From: Opitutia bacterium UBA4506
Lineage (GTDB): Bacteria > Verrucomicrobiota > Verrucomicrobiia > Opitutales > Puniceicoccaceae
Direction: 5' to 3'
NCBI GenBank assembly: GCA_002388665.1
Contig: DGMY01000072.1
Coordinates: forward strand, 1 to 25,529
DNA length: 25,529 nucleotides
The position numbers were made by a program, and so were the translations under genes. The notes under the pieces were generated by a model. It had not been told where the DNA came from. It ran no database searches and was given only the letters and a program-made list of their open reading frames with translations. Shown piece by piece: positions 1 to 8,300 of this stretch; within the stretch, counting starts at the first letter, position 1; each line of letters opens with the position of its first letter.

Positions 1-15
1 GTCGCCCCTTAAAAA
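1..15 (+). repeat. Left terminal inverted repeat of the IS
   Basis: GTCGCCCCTTAAAAA matches the reverse complement of 1460-1474 (GTCGGCCCTTAAAAA) at 14 of 15 positions. Homology stops abruptly after base 15. Confidence 0.85.
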
Positions 16-44
16 CTCATAAGTATTCTTATTATTAGCACTTT

Positions 45-1466
45 ATGATTGTTTCGATGCTGATTTTTGCCCAGGATACTGCTGAAGAGCACAAAAAACT
101 GGGCAAAACTCAAATGAAGTCGAAAAAGATAAAAGAACCATCGAATGATTTATTTCTGCAGCGGCTGGATCTAATGTGTGATCCCCGGCAAGACCTTTTC
201 AAACTGTCGCATGTGATCCCCTGGGATTTTTTCGATACTGAATTTGAGGGTTTGTATTCAACTGAGGGTCGGCCTGCGAAACCGATTCGATTAATGGTGG
301 GTCTACTCTTGCTTAAGCAGTTGGAGAATCTATCGGATGAGCGAGTCTGCGAAGCATGGAGGCGTGACTGCTACATGCAGTATTTTTGCGGAGAAGAGTT
401 CTTTCGCTGGGAGCAACCGTGCACGCCGAGCGAGCTGGTTCACTTTCGTCACCGCATAGGGGAGAAAGGTGTGGAAAAGATCTTCGAAGCGAGCGTGAAC
501 TTGCACCGTGATGCCATTGAGCAAGAAGAGGAAGTGGTGGCAGACACCACGGTCCAGGAAGCGAACGTGACTTATCCAACGGATACAAAAATGCGCCGCA
601 AGATCATTGAAAAGATGTGGTCAATGGGTGAAGAAGCAGGTGTAAAATGGAAGCGTTCCTATGTGCGCACGGTGCCGAAGCTTCTGGCCACATTGCGGAC
701 TCGTTCGAATCGCACGAAGAAGAACCGGCGTAAGGCTGCAAAGCAGCTGAAAACCCTCGGAGGCCGCCTGATACGGGAGTTTAGGAGAACAGCGTCTTCG
801 GGATGGTTAACCATTTACCGGGAAGATTTGGAGCTCTTTGAAAAGGTTCTCAAGCAGGGCCGCACGGATAAAGGCAAGATTTACAGCCTCCACGACCCCG
901 AGGTTTTGTGCATTGCCAAAGGCAAAGCGCACAAGAAATACGAGTTCGGAAGAAAGGCCTCGGTGGTGATGCTGGCCAAGAGCGGAGTGATCGTGGGAGC
1001 CAAAAGTTTTGAAGAGAACCTTTACGACGGAGACACGCTTGAACCTGCATTACTTCAGGTCAGCGGGATTACCGGAAAATGGCCGAAGAACTGCCTGGTC
1101 GATAAGGGATATCGTGGACGACCGCAGGTCGTTGATACGAAGATTGAGCTTCCTAAGCCAATACCCAAAAGTCTCACTTCTTACGAGAAAGCCAAAGAAA
1201 GAAAACGAAGAGGGAGAAGATCGGCGATTGAGCCGGTTATCGGACACCTCAAAAGTGACTTCCGCATGGCTCGATGCTTCCTGAAAGGCACCCTTGGAGC
1301 CAGCCAGAACGTAATGCTCGCGGCGGCGGCATGGAACTTACGCAAGTGGGTTCTTTTTGTCCTCATTTGGAGGCTTGTGCAAAGTCTACAGATACCGATG
1401 GCCAGACCTTCGATTTTAGGAAATCGACTCAGAGCTCACTCATCCTACCTGCTGCCTGCTTTTTAA
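45..1466 (+). CDS. IS5-family DDE transposase
   Basis: This 473-aa protein would cut and rejoin the ends of its own element. The N-terminal third (about residues 50-155) resembles the DUF772/InsH-type domain, including the stretch RLMVGLLLLKQLENLSDE. The catalytic triad is visible: D167 in VVADTT, D353 in LVDKGYRG, and E396 in AIEPVIGHLK. A basic region around residues 205-250 separates the first and second aspartates. The first ATG in the element (45) is taken as start; in-frame Mets at residues 5 and 24 are alternatives. The gene fills the element, as is usual for an IS, and has no frameshift, so it may be active. The IS5 superfamily is fairly sure; the subgroup is not. Confidence 0.88.
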   Translation: MIVSMLIFAQDTAEEHKKLGKTQMKSKKIKEPSNDLFLQRLDLMCDPRQDLFKLSHVIPWDFFDTEFEGLYSTEGRPAKPIRLMVGLLLLKQLENLSDERVCEAWRRDCYMQYFCGEEFFRWEQPCTPSELVHFRHRIGEKGVEKIFEASVNLHRDAIEQEEEVVADTTVQEANVTYPTDTKMRRKIIEKMWSMGEEAGVKWKRSYVRTVPKLLATLRTRSNRTKKNRRKAAKQLKTLGGRLIREFRRTASSGWLTIYREDLELFEKVLKQGRTDKGKIYSLHDPEVLCIAKGKAHKKYEFGRKASVVMLAKSGVIVGAKSFEENLYDGDTLEPALLQVSGITGKWPKNCLVDKGYRGRPQVVDTKIELPKPIPKSLTSYEKAKERKRRGRRSAIEPVIGHLKSDFRMARCFLKGTLGASQNVMLAAAAWNLRKWVLFVLIWRLVQSLQIPMARPSILGNRLRAHSSYLLPAF

Positions 1467-1474
1467 GGGCCGAC
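1460..1474 (-). repeat. Right terminal inverted repeat of the IS
   Basis: It is the inverted partner of bases 1-15 and contains the transposase stop codon at 1464-1466. The adjoining flank begins TACTTA. A target duplication cannot be confirmed without the left flank. Confidence 0.85.
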
Positions 1475-1916
1475 TACTTACACTTTTCACCGTTCTCGGG
1501 CAAACGGATCCATACAAACAATATTGCTAACATTTTATTTTCCTTACCTTAGTGATTATTCGGCCATCCGGAGTGGATGACGCACATCACAAACAGGTTA
1601 GGTTCCCGCCAAAAATCAACCCAAAGTTTTTCGCGCACCCCCACTTCGAGCCGAAAAAATTTTGACTTGTTAAATTTTTTCAAGTCACTGTTATTCAACA
1701 ATTTATTGACATGTCAACTTTTTCAATTTTTGGTCATTTATGGTCCATTAAGCAATTGATTCAACAACCCTCACAAGCCTTTAAAAGACAGTTATTTACG
1801 AAAACTCTCTACTCAATAAACAAATTGTATCCAAAATTTGGTTACTTTACCAAAAGTAGATCTTCCTTTTTTTATGAACGGAAAATTTGCCCCTATTCTC
1901 GACAGAAAAACGCGGA
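1475..1916. other. AT-rich intergenic region, no convincing gene
   Basis: The short open frames here (60-76 codons) have low-complexity, unconvincing translations. The stretch 1655-1760 is very AT-rich and carries related palindromes, listed separately. Near 1837-1854 there is a weak 6-bp inverted repeat that, on the minus strand, is followed by a short T-rich run. It could end transcription of the minus-strand gene at 1917, but the stem is AT-only apart from two G-C pairs. Confidence 0.55.
1662..1717. promoter_or_regulatory. Paired TTGACWTGTYAA palindromic sites
   Basis: TTGACATGTCAA (1706-1717) is a perfect 12-bp palindrome. TTGACTTGTTAA (1662-1673) matches it at 10 of 12 positions, 44 bp upstream, close to four helical turns. 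In addition TGACTTG (1663-1669) and CAAGTCA (1681-1687) form a perfect inverted repeat with 7-bp arms. This arrangement fits a dimeric repressor site, but no obvious target gene starts just downstream, and AT-rich sequence yields palindromes by chance. Confidence 0.3.
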
Positions 1917-2378
1917 TTACTTGCTTGTAAAATCCCCGTAAAAATATTTCCCGAGCAGATTTCGCATCTTTTTTCGCGAAATTCTGCCAATTAGAGAATT
2001 ATACATACAAAGGCCTGCGACGCCGTTTTCTTTGGCGAGCATGTATTTCCGGCGGTCATTTTTGGCCTGTTTCTCAGTCCAATGATGAGCGCCATGCAGC
2101 TCGATTATCGATAGTATCCTGCCAGTTCTTGCAAAATTCACGACCAAATCTGCACGCCCATATCGCCAAATATGAAGTAATCCATGATTCTCTGGCTCGG
2201 GAAATATTTCCGATAGCTTCACTTCATATCGGAGATCATACTTCCCCGGCCAAAATGATTCGATCAACCCGGCTATCTCTCTGACTTGAGGAGTGATAAA
2301 TTCTTCATAACTCCCACAAACAACGCCCTCCACAGAGGAGGGCGTCGTGCCGGGACGTTCCCAACCGGAGCACACCAT
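1917..2378 (-). CDS. Possible nuclease-fold protein (DUF2726/DUF559-like)
   Basis: This is a 153-aa protein. The middle of the sequence (about residues 74-100) has the pattern of small PD-(D/E)XK or Vsr-like domains: D77 in ADLVV, then after a turn E93 in IIELHGAHH, with H95 and H98. DUF2726/DUF559 proteins carry a comparable D...E-x-x-G-x-H core. No other domain is visible. The first 22 residues look unlike the rest and are encoded across a strong hairpin (2320-2348). The gene may therefore be the 3' remnant of a longer one, or start in an unusual way. It lies 46 bp downstream of the minus-strand gene at 2425-2952, so co-transcription is possible. Nuclease assignment is tentative. Confidence 0.5.
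   Translation of the reverse strand: MVCSGWERPGTTPSSVEGVVCGSYEEFITPQVREIAGLIESFWPGKYDLRYEVKLSEIFPEPENHGLLHIWRYGRADLVVNFARTGRILSIIELHGAHHWTEKQAKNDRRKYMLAKENGVAGLCMYNSLIGRISRKKMRNLLGKYFYGDFTSK
2320..2348 (-). terminator. Strong GC hairpin between two minus-strand genes
   Basis: GGAGGGCGT (2337-2345) and ACGCCCTCC (2323-2331) are perfect 9-bp arms around a 5-base loop. As minus-strand RNA the stem extends to 12 pairs with one G-U. The following minus-strand bases are only weakly T-rich (TTGTG). It could be an attenuator or terminator between 2425-2952 and 1917-2378, although it lies inside the downstream reading frame if that starts at 2378. Confidence 0.4.
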
Positions 2379-2424
2379 GGCTAGGCAAGCCGCTGTGGAC
2401 CGTAAATTCTTAAGGCAGATGATT

Positions 2425-2952
2425 TCATCGAGTCAAAACAGAGAAACGACCGAACTTTGGGCGGAAATCACCTATGCCTTTGCTACATCCGGCCTCCTCA
2501 ATGATCGACAGCAATCGATCCTTGGTAATGCGCGACTCATTATAAGTTATCTCGAATAGTTCCGTCTCCCAAGAGTCAAACCGCGGGCGCACCCTCACGA
2601 CACGGGCTTTCTGCACCGTTACGGGTCTACGGTCCGGAATCCACTTCGGATCTTTCAATCGGACCTTCTCCTCGGTCAAGAAAACGCTCGACTGGATTGC
2701 TTCCTTGTAGGTTTTCAAGCCCTTCTGCCGAAATCCTTTCGCTGCATCCCGCAGGGCGGCCTCGATCCAGTCGGAGGGCAGGTAGATCCCCTTCTCATCG
2801 ATATACAGCGCATCGTTGAGATATTCTTCTTCGCTAGGAAGAATACGTTCGATAGCCGCCTCTGCGGACGCGCGAGACGGATTTTTTTCCGTTGGGTATC
2901 TGTTCATGAGCAGCGGAGCCGCACCTCTTAGTCTTAGTTTGATCGTTTTCAT
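2425..2952 (-). CDS. Phage-type conserved protein of unknown function
   Basis: This 175-aa protein begins with a strand-like segment ending in APLLMNR and ends with a GIGDFRPKFGRF motif preceded by RPRFDSWE. I recognise this combination (an early PLLM motif, a central RPV segment, RPRFDxW and a terminal GxGDFRPxxGRF) from conserved hypothetical proteins of tailed-phage genomes. Some look RAMP- or Cas7-like in outline, but I know of no established function and assign none. The ATG at 2950-2952 is the start. The upstream region is shared with the divergent ribbon-helix-helix gene and its operator repeats, so that protein probably also controls this one. It suggests the left part of the window derives from a phage or satellite. 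Confidence 0.6.
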   Translation of the reverse strand: MKTIKLRLRGAAPLLMNRYPTEKNPSRASAEAAIERILPSEEEYLNDALYIDEKGIYLPSDWIEAALRDAAKGFRQKGLKTYKEAIQSSVFLTEEKVRLKDPKWIPDRRPVTVQKARVVRVRPRFDSWETELFEITYNESRITKDRLLSIIEEAGCSKGIGDFRPKFGRFSVLTR

Positions 2953-2961
2953 ATCGCTATA

Positions 2962-3014
2962 AAAGTATGAGAAAGTATGATTTTCAAGCTAAAAGTATGA
3001 TTTCCTCATACTTT
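2962..3014. promoter_or_regulatory. Phased AAAGTATGA operator array
   Basis: The 9-mer AAAGTATGA occurs at 2962-2970, 2972-2980 and 2992-3000, and as its inverse TCATACTTT at 3006-3014. Start-to-start spacings of 10 and 20 bp place the direct copies on one helix face. The last direct copy and the inverted copy form a perfect 9-bp inverted repeat with a 5-bp spacer. The array lies between a divergent gene pair, next to a gene for a ribbon-helix-helix protein, a class that usually binds short repeats cooperatively. Autoregulation is the natural inference. Confidence 0.65.
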
Positions 3015-3060
3015 TTATGATTTTACCTATTCCCAGAAGATCTTTTAGTCTTTTGACCCC

Positions 3061-3255
3061 ATGAAGATCGAAAAAGGACAGGCTGCGAAAAGGGTGAGAA
3101 TTACCGTAACCTTGGATCCCAAAACCATTGAGCTGATCGAGCAAGGCGTTCGCAATTTGTCTGCGCAACGAGGAACCAAGGTTAAGACCTCGGCCTTCAT
3201 CAATGAAATCTTGATCCGGACCCTTCCCGCAGAAATTCAGCGGACGAAGAAATAG
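3061..3255 (+). CDS. Ribbon-helix-helix (CopG/Arc-like) DNA-binding protein
   Basis: This is a 64-aa basic protein. A short N-terminal basic tail is followed by a predicted strand (VRITVTLDP, about residues 11-20), a helix (KTIELIEQGVRNLSA) and a second helix (TSAFINEILIRTL). That is the order of the ribbon-helix-helix fold, in which the strand pairs in a dimer and enters the DNA major groove. Its size fits CopG/Arc/MetJ-like regulators. It starts 46 bp after a phased array of AAAGTATGA repeats, which is probably its own operator, and it diverges from the phage-type gene at 2425-2952. No toxin gene is adjacent in the same direction, so a regulator role is likelier than an antitoxin role. Confidence 0.65.
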   Translation: MKIEKGQAAKRVRITVTLDPKTIELIEQGVRNLSAQRGTKVKTSAFINEILIRTLPAEIQRTKK

Positions 3256-3264
3256 GGAATCTGC

Positions 3265-3546
3265 TCAGTTTCGGCTTTTCAGCTGTTCCAACAACCACGG
3301 CACCGATTCTTCATCAACAATCCGCCCAGCCCAAACCCGCTGGAAGAAAACGATAGACGGCCGTCCGCCATTTGGACCGACCACGGAACGCCACTCCAGC
3401 AGATGCGTCTTTTCAACGACCTCTTTTGCTACGTCGAGAGAAATCCCCTTGTTTCTCTGCAAGATTCTAGCGGTGGCCATCCCCTTCCCCTTCATTATCT
3501 CCTCGAAGATCTGGTCTTTGATCCGCTTTAGTTCGTTGTCGTCCAT
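3265..3546 (-). CDS. Small protein with possible winged-helix end, unknown function
   Basis: This 93-aa protein starts at ATG 3546. The frame is open to a TTG at 3582, but that start would overlap the first of the ~31-bp repeats and is less likely. The N-terminal half is helical and charged. The C-terminal half contains EWRSVVGPNGGRPSIVFF, which looks like the wing of a winged-helix domain (a GPxGGRPS turn between two strands). I recognise no family. It converges on the ribbon-helix-helix gene with only 9 bp between stops. The upstream repeats at 3569-3682 could be its operator or an origin-like iteron set, in which case a DNA-binding role would fit. Confidence 0.5.
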   Translation of the reverse strand: MDDNELKRIKDQIFEEIMKGKGMATARILQRNKGISLDVAKEVVEKTHLLEWRSVVGPNGGRPSIVFFQRVWAGRIVDEESVPWLLEQLKSRN

Positions 3547-3568
3547 TCCCGCACTATTTTTTCTTTCG

Positions 3569-3682
3569 CAAGGTTTTGGCAACCCCCGGTCGCTTTCTCA
3601 AGGGTTTTGTAGTGGGGCCGGCCCGTGTTCAGGGGTTTTGGCAGTCGTGGGATTGCGATTCGTAAGGTTTCGGCACACCCGG
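3569..3682. repeat. Degenerate ~31-bp spaced repeats (CAAGGGTTTTGGCA)
   Basis: Four related units start near 3569, 3599, 3630 and 3662. Each opens with a variant of CAAGGGTTTTGGCA and usually continues into a G/C-rich tract ending CCGG or similar. The spacing of 30-32 bp is about three helical turns. An exact 10-base inverse of the first unit's core, TTGCCAAAAC, recurs at 3816-3825. They sit directly upstream of the minus-strand gene 3265-3546, so operator sites or iterons are the leading readings. Confidence 0.5.
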
Positions 3683-3985
3683 AAATGATGGTTAATAGCG
3701 GATTTCTCCCAAATTGCTAGTCGTTCTATTGCGCAGAAAGTAATAAGTTCCTCCCTTACGGGACTAATCCGCGAAGTCATGGCTGAAATTTGATGAACAA
3801 AGGCCAAACTACCAATTGCCAAAACGGCCAAAAGGCTGGTCCTTCTCAGTCCTCGGCTTTAAAAACTCCAGAAAATTTCCCAAAAAGAACGGATCACCAG
3901 TGCCATCCTCGAGAATAGAACCAATTAAGTCGCGACCTTAATATTTAGTTGCAACTTTGAAATGGAAGTCGCTTCTTAAATTTAA
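3683..3985. other. Intergenic region upstream of 3986 gene, no gene seen
   Basis: I see no convincing coding sequence. It contains the single inverted repeat core at 3816-3825, a run of CCAAAA-like motifs around 3800-3835, and an AT-rich stretch from 3935 to the start codon at 3986 that presumably carries the promoter. No -35/-10 pair is good enough to name. Confidence 0.5.
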
Positions 3986-5041
3986 ATGAAAATAATCTAC
4001 GAACCCTCTGATCCTAAATGGGGTTCCTATCGACCCGACGCCCGATTCGGCAACACGGTCTTAGAATATAAGCGGGGGATCAAGGATGTCCGCATGCTGA
4101 GAGATTCACTGACCCAACTGGCCATGACCGTGGGTCATGATCCGATGATTTACGGGATTCTCCTACTCGACGAACCGAAAATATCTGCGGACAGAATTCA
4201 AGGAGAATGGGAAGGCTTCCGCTCGATCATACGGGATGAAATTACAGACCGTCTCTCCCTCTTTCCAAAGTACGGCACGGAGGAGCAATCTCCCGAACTT
4301 TTTCGCAATTCCAGCCCTCTCGACTCGTCGACGATTCACGAGCTGTTTCACCAACTGCAGCGAAAGGATCCGAAAAAGCACTCCCGCAATCCGGACGCCT
4401 TTTCGACGATCCTGAAGATTCTCCTACTCTACTGGTTCCGCGGACTTGGGCCGGTCTCTTCTTCGCACCTAGGTGATCTCGCAGACTGCAGCTACCCTAC
4501 GATCAAAGCCGCCCGCGAAAAACTCGAAAAGTATCTCAAAGAAGACCCACGCCGCGGAGTTGAACTTCGCCGCTTTCCCGAATCCGCCTGGACAAAGCTC
4601 CTCGCCGACTCAGAAGATGTTCGCCAGACCCGCCGCTTCGTCTCGGCGGCGCCTCGTCCTGCACTGAAAAACGCCGAGAAGGCCAACAAGCTTTCCTCTG
4701 TTCAGTACGCCATCGGCGGGATCATCGGCGCACGGCACCACTTTCCCGGAATCGATCTCGTCGGCGAACCTCGCCTCGACTTGATCGCCTTTCAGCAGTC
4801 CGACCGCGAGATCGAGAAAGCCATTTCGAAGATCGATCCTTCTCTCCGCCCGGCCGAAACCGGACAGACGGCTCAGGTGGTCATTCATCGCCTTCACCGG
4901 AGAGAATCCTACTTCCAAGAAGACAAGGACGGTCGAACCGTCACAGACGAAGTGGAGTGTCTACTCGACCTCTACGACGCACGCCTCGACCAACAAGCAC
5001 AAGAATTCCTTGACCACTTAAAGGACACACGGAAATCATGA
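3986..5041 (+). CDS. Possible nuclease-fold / winged-helix protein, AbiEi-like C-terminus
   Basis: This is a 351-aa protein. Residues 18-70 have the look of a restriction-endonuclease core: D18, then E27-Y-K29 on a strand (TVLEYKR), a helix, and a strand IYGILLLDE. Residues 137-183 resemble a winged helix (SSHLGDLADCSYPTIKAAREKL). The C-terminal part, including GIDLVGEPRLDLIAF and a leucine-rich end (ECLLDLYDARLDQQAQEFLDHL, abbreviated reading), recalls AbiEi-type antitoxin or regulator proteins. The similarity is impressionistic. It overlaps the next reading frame by 4 bp (ATGA), implying a two-gene operon whose second member is now broken. It precedes the long defence block and could be a regulator or part of a separate abortive-infection pair. 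Confidence 0.45.
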   Translation: MKIIYEPSDPKWGSYRPDARFGNTVLEYKRGIKDVRMLRDSLTQLAMTVGHDPMIYGILLLDEPKISADRIQGEWEGFRSIIRDEITDRLSLFPKYGTEEQSPELFRNSSPLDSSTIHELFHQLQRKDPKKHSRNPDAFSTILKILLLYWFRGLGPVSSSHLGDLADCSYPTIKAAREKLEKYLKEDPRRGVELRRFPESAWTKLLADSEDVRQTRRFVSAAPRPALKNAEKANKLSSVQYAIGGIIGARHHFPGIDLVGEPRLDLIAFQQSDREIEKAISKIDPSLRPAETGQTAQVVIHRLHRRESYFQEDKDGRTVTDEVECLLDLYDARLDQQAQEFLDHLKDTRKS

Positions 5042-5361
5042 GCGATCTCTACCCATCCAAGATTCTGCGCAACATTGCCGTTGCGAGTCCCGAGTATGTT
5101 CAAAGCCCCAAAGCCAAAACAAGAACTTACCATTTTTACGGAGTAAGAAAGCTCCCTATCCTCGTGTTTCGCATGTTCTCACAGCCCGTTTCACAACTCC
5201 TCCAGCTCCCAAGGCCTCTAAAAACTTACCGAAACCGGGTTCAGCTTCGCCAGATCCAACCGCGACGACCCCACCCCCATCACTCTGTATATGCTCGAGC
5301 AGATGACCTTCTGATGACCTTATCTGTAAGGTTCATGAACTCCGCCGATCAACGCCGCTAA
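5038..5361 (+). pseudogene. Remnant of the partner gene of 3986-5041
   Basis: The open frame starts at the ATGA overlap with the upstream gene. Only its first ~25 residues (MSDLYPSKILRNIAVASPEY) look like ordinary protein; the rest is rich in R, P, Q and H and lacks a fold-like pattern. In the +1 frame, bases 5222-5314 translate to a more natural sequence containing TGFSFARSNRDDPTPITLYM and then a stop. This fits a gene with an internal deletion or frameshift that joined its start and end in different frames. An 11-bp near-tandem duplication (GATGACCTTCT, then GATGACCTTAT at 5302-5323) lies at the end. The original product is not recognised. Confidence 0.45.
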
Positions 5362-5381
5362 ATCTCCGTCCACTTCCCCAA

Positions 5382-8300
5382 ATGAGTATTCTCCAAATCC
5401 ATCAAGAAATACTTTCTGGCTACCGCTCGTACATTGAGAGCTTTATAGAAATATTTGATGACGACATCCGTCTAGAGGTTGAAAGTCGGCTTGAGGATGG
5501 AACCTTGTGGCCCGAGCCATTGGTTCAGTTTAACCCGGCCTACCAGCGGGCACTTACAATCAATGATCTGGTTCAAGAGAAAACGCTTCGTCCAGAGACG
5601 GCTAGTGTGTTCCATCAATATGAATTGTATGCTCACCAGGTGAAAGCGCTACGCTTGGGAGTCCAGCCGAAGAGCTTTGTCGTCACTTCAGGCACAGGTT
5701 CGGGAAAATCATTAACCTACATCGGAAGCATTTTTAACCATCTGTTCGAAAAAGGAACAGGGAAAGGAATCAAGGCCGTTCTCGTCTATCCTATGAATGC
5801 GTTGATCAATTCCCAAGAGGAGGAACTCAACAAGTTCAAAGAGAGTTACGAAAAGCATTCCGGTAAGAAATTTCCGATTACCTTTGCCGCCTTTACGGGA
5901 CAGACTAAGTCGGACCTCAGAAAAACCATCAAAGAATCCCCGCCCGACATCCTGCTCACCAATTACATGATGTTGGAGCTTCTTTTGACGAGATTCGAGG
6001 AGCGACAGATTAAAGATTCAATTTCGGAAAACCTGGAGTTTCTTGTGTTCGATGAGCTACATACTTACCGCGGCCGACAGGGAGCAGATGTCGGCATGCT
6101 TATCCGCAGAATCAAATCCCGGATTCCTCATCCGGTGACGTGCATCGGGACATCAGCGACAATGGTCTCAAAGGGATCTTCGCAGGATAAGAAGCAAATA
6201 ATCGCGGAGTTTGCGTCCAAGATATTCGGGGAGGACTTTTCAAGTAATCAAATTATTTCAGAAGAGTTGGAGCGTTCTCTGGAACCCGATGGCCGTTTGC
6301 CCGATTCTAAAGATCTCCAAGGGGCTCTTCAGGCGGGGATTGATGGTTTTAAAGACGAGGACGCACTCAGGAAGCATCCTACGGCGATTTGGTTGGAAAA
6401 TGCGGTTGCTTTAAAATTCAACGAGGCCGATGGGGAATTGGAACGGGCCAAGCCGCTCCCGATGACGGAAATCGCCAGCCGATTGATTCAGGCAGCAGAA
6501 CTGAATGAAGATTTAAGGTCGCTGGCCATTGTGCATCTGAGTAAGCTCTTCCAGGCAATCAACGAGTTAAACCAAAAGCTCATCGCGCAAGGGAAGCGTT
6601 ACACTCTTCTGCCTTTTCGGCTGCACCAGTTTTTCGCCCAAACTGGCTCTGTCTATGCCACCTTGGACGAAGCCGGAAAGCGCCATATTACGCTCCAACC
6701 AGGGCTGCACTTTGCGGCTGATGACGAATCCGAACGGTTTCTTTTTCCTCATGTGTTCAGCCGGGCTTCCGGTAAAACCTTTATCTGCGTCTATCTGGAC
6801 GAGGACAAAGGCAAGCTGCTACCCAGAGAATTCAATGACTCCCTTCCCGACAATGATGACCTGGTGGCGGGATATATCATTCCAGGTGGGGATGAGGTCT
6901 GGAATCCTGCAACCGATATGGAGTCACTTCCAAGCTCATGGACGCGTGTGGATAAGTCGGGAAACCTCGTTTTCGAGGCAAAGTATCGGCGGCGGGCTCC
7001 TCAGAGAATTCACTACAGCCCAGAAGGGACTTGCTCAGACTCTGCTGGTTCAGGCCTCCCGGGTTGGTTTATGCCATGTGAACCGAAAGGACTCCTTTTT
7101 GATCCGACCGCCGGAGTGTTTTTCGAGGCGAACACCAGCGAACGCACCAAGTTGACCACATTAGGAAATGAGGGCCGCAGCACTTCCACCACGATAACAT
7201 CCTTCCTGACCTTGGATTCGTTGAATCGAAACGGCTTTGCTCCCCGAGATCAAAAGTTACTCAGCTTTACGGATAATCGCCAGGATGCTGCCTTACAGGC
7301 CGGACACTTTAACGACTTCATACGCGTCACGTTCATCCGAGCGGCCATTGCGAAAGCCTTGAAGGCGAATCCTGAAGGATTGGATTATACGCGGATCGGA
7401 AATGCGATTTTTGATGCGCTTGACCTTCGTCCCAAATCATTCGCAAAGAATGTTTCGGATGATGTGCCCCAGTTTATTCTGGATGAGTTGCGCAAAGTCT
7501 TTGGCGACTATCTGACCTATCAAGCTATTTACGATCTGAGACGCGGTTGGAGGGTGATCCTTCCAAATCTGGAGAAGTGTGCTTTGCTGAGTATCGACTA
7601 CGCCCATTTGACGGAAACAGCGAATTGGCAATCAGGCTGGGAAGGCATCCCCGTCTTAGCGCAGCTTCCTGTAGAGGAAAAAGAGAGCTTTCTTCGAAAT
7701 CTGCTGGATTATTTCCGACTCGAATATGCGATCCACAACGACGGCTTGCTCAAGGACAGCATTCTCCAGGAGAATGAGAAAGCATTCGGCGATAATCTTC
7801 GCCCGGAGTGGGCCTTTGAGGATCTAAAGAGCCTCTCCCCCGGCTTCCTCCGCCGGACCCGCTTAGGTGCCCGTTCAAAAGGTAAGAATAGCTCGATGGC
7901 CTTGACGAGTGCGCTGGGGAAATATTTCCGCCAGTTTTTTGCTGAAAAAGAGCCTTCTTTTCAGATCAACCGAGCCAGCTACGAGGGCATCATAGACCAG
8001 CTCTTGGAGCTCTTGGAAAAAGCGGGGTTTGTCGTCAAACACGAGCGCCGTGACGCTCAGGGGCAGCCAACATTCATCTATCAGCTCCGCCTGGATCGAA
8101 TCATCTGGAAACCAGGCGACGGAAAAAGTGTTCGCCGGGATGAGGTCAAAATTCGCAGCTATAAGAGCTATCAGGAGAAGCCCAACTACTTCTTTAAGCG
8201 GATCTATGAGACAGACTTCTCGAAGATTAAGACGCTGCGCGGTGAAGATCATACGGGCCAGCTTAACAATGATTTACGCATTGACCGGGAGGATCGCTTC

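Larger units (their letters stand above)
1..1474 (+). mobile_element. Complete IS5-type insertion sequence
   Basis: The element is bounded by imperfect 15-bp terminal inverted repeats: bases 1-15 and the reverse complement of 1460-1474 agree at 14 of 15 positions. It contains one transposase gene whose TAA stop lies in the right repeat. The DDE transposase and the one-gene layout point to the IS5 superfamily. The left end coincides with the first base of the window, so the left flank and any target-site duplication cannot be seen. It looks intact, with no internal stop. Confidence 0.88.

Noticed and set aside
1577..1941. Two small plus-strand open frames in the AT-rich gap
   Set aside because: Low-complexity translations in AT-rich DNA, mutual overlap and no ribosome-binding site.
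3569..3682. CRISPR array
   Set aside because: The units are degenerate, only four, and the sequence between them is not spacer-like; there are no cas genes.
3598..3831. 77-codon minus-strand open frame over the repeats
   Set aside because: It spans the repeat region, with a composition set by the repeats and no protein-like pattern.
5315..5381. 6-bp inverted repeat ACCTTA/TAAGGT as an operator or terminator for the main operon
   Set aside because: The arms are short with no run of T, and no adjacent promoter could be identified.
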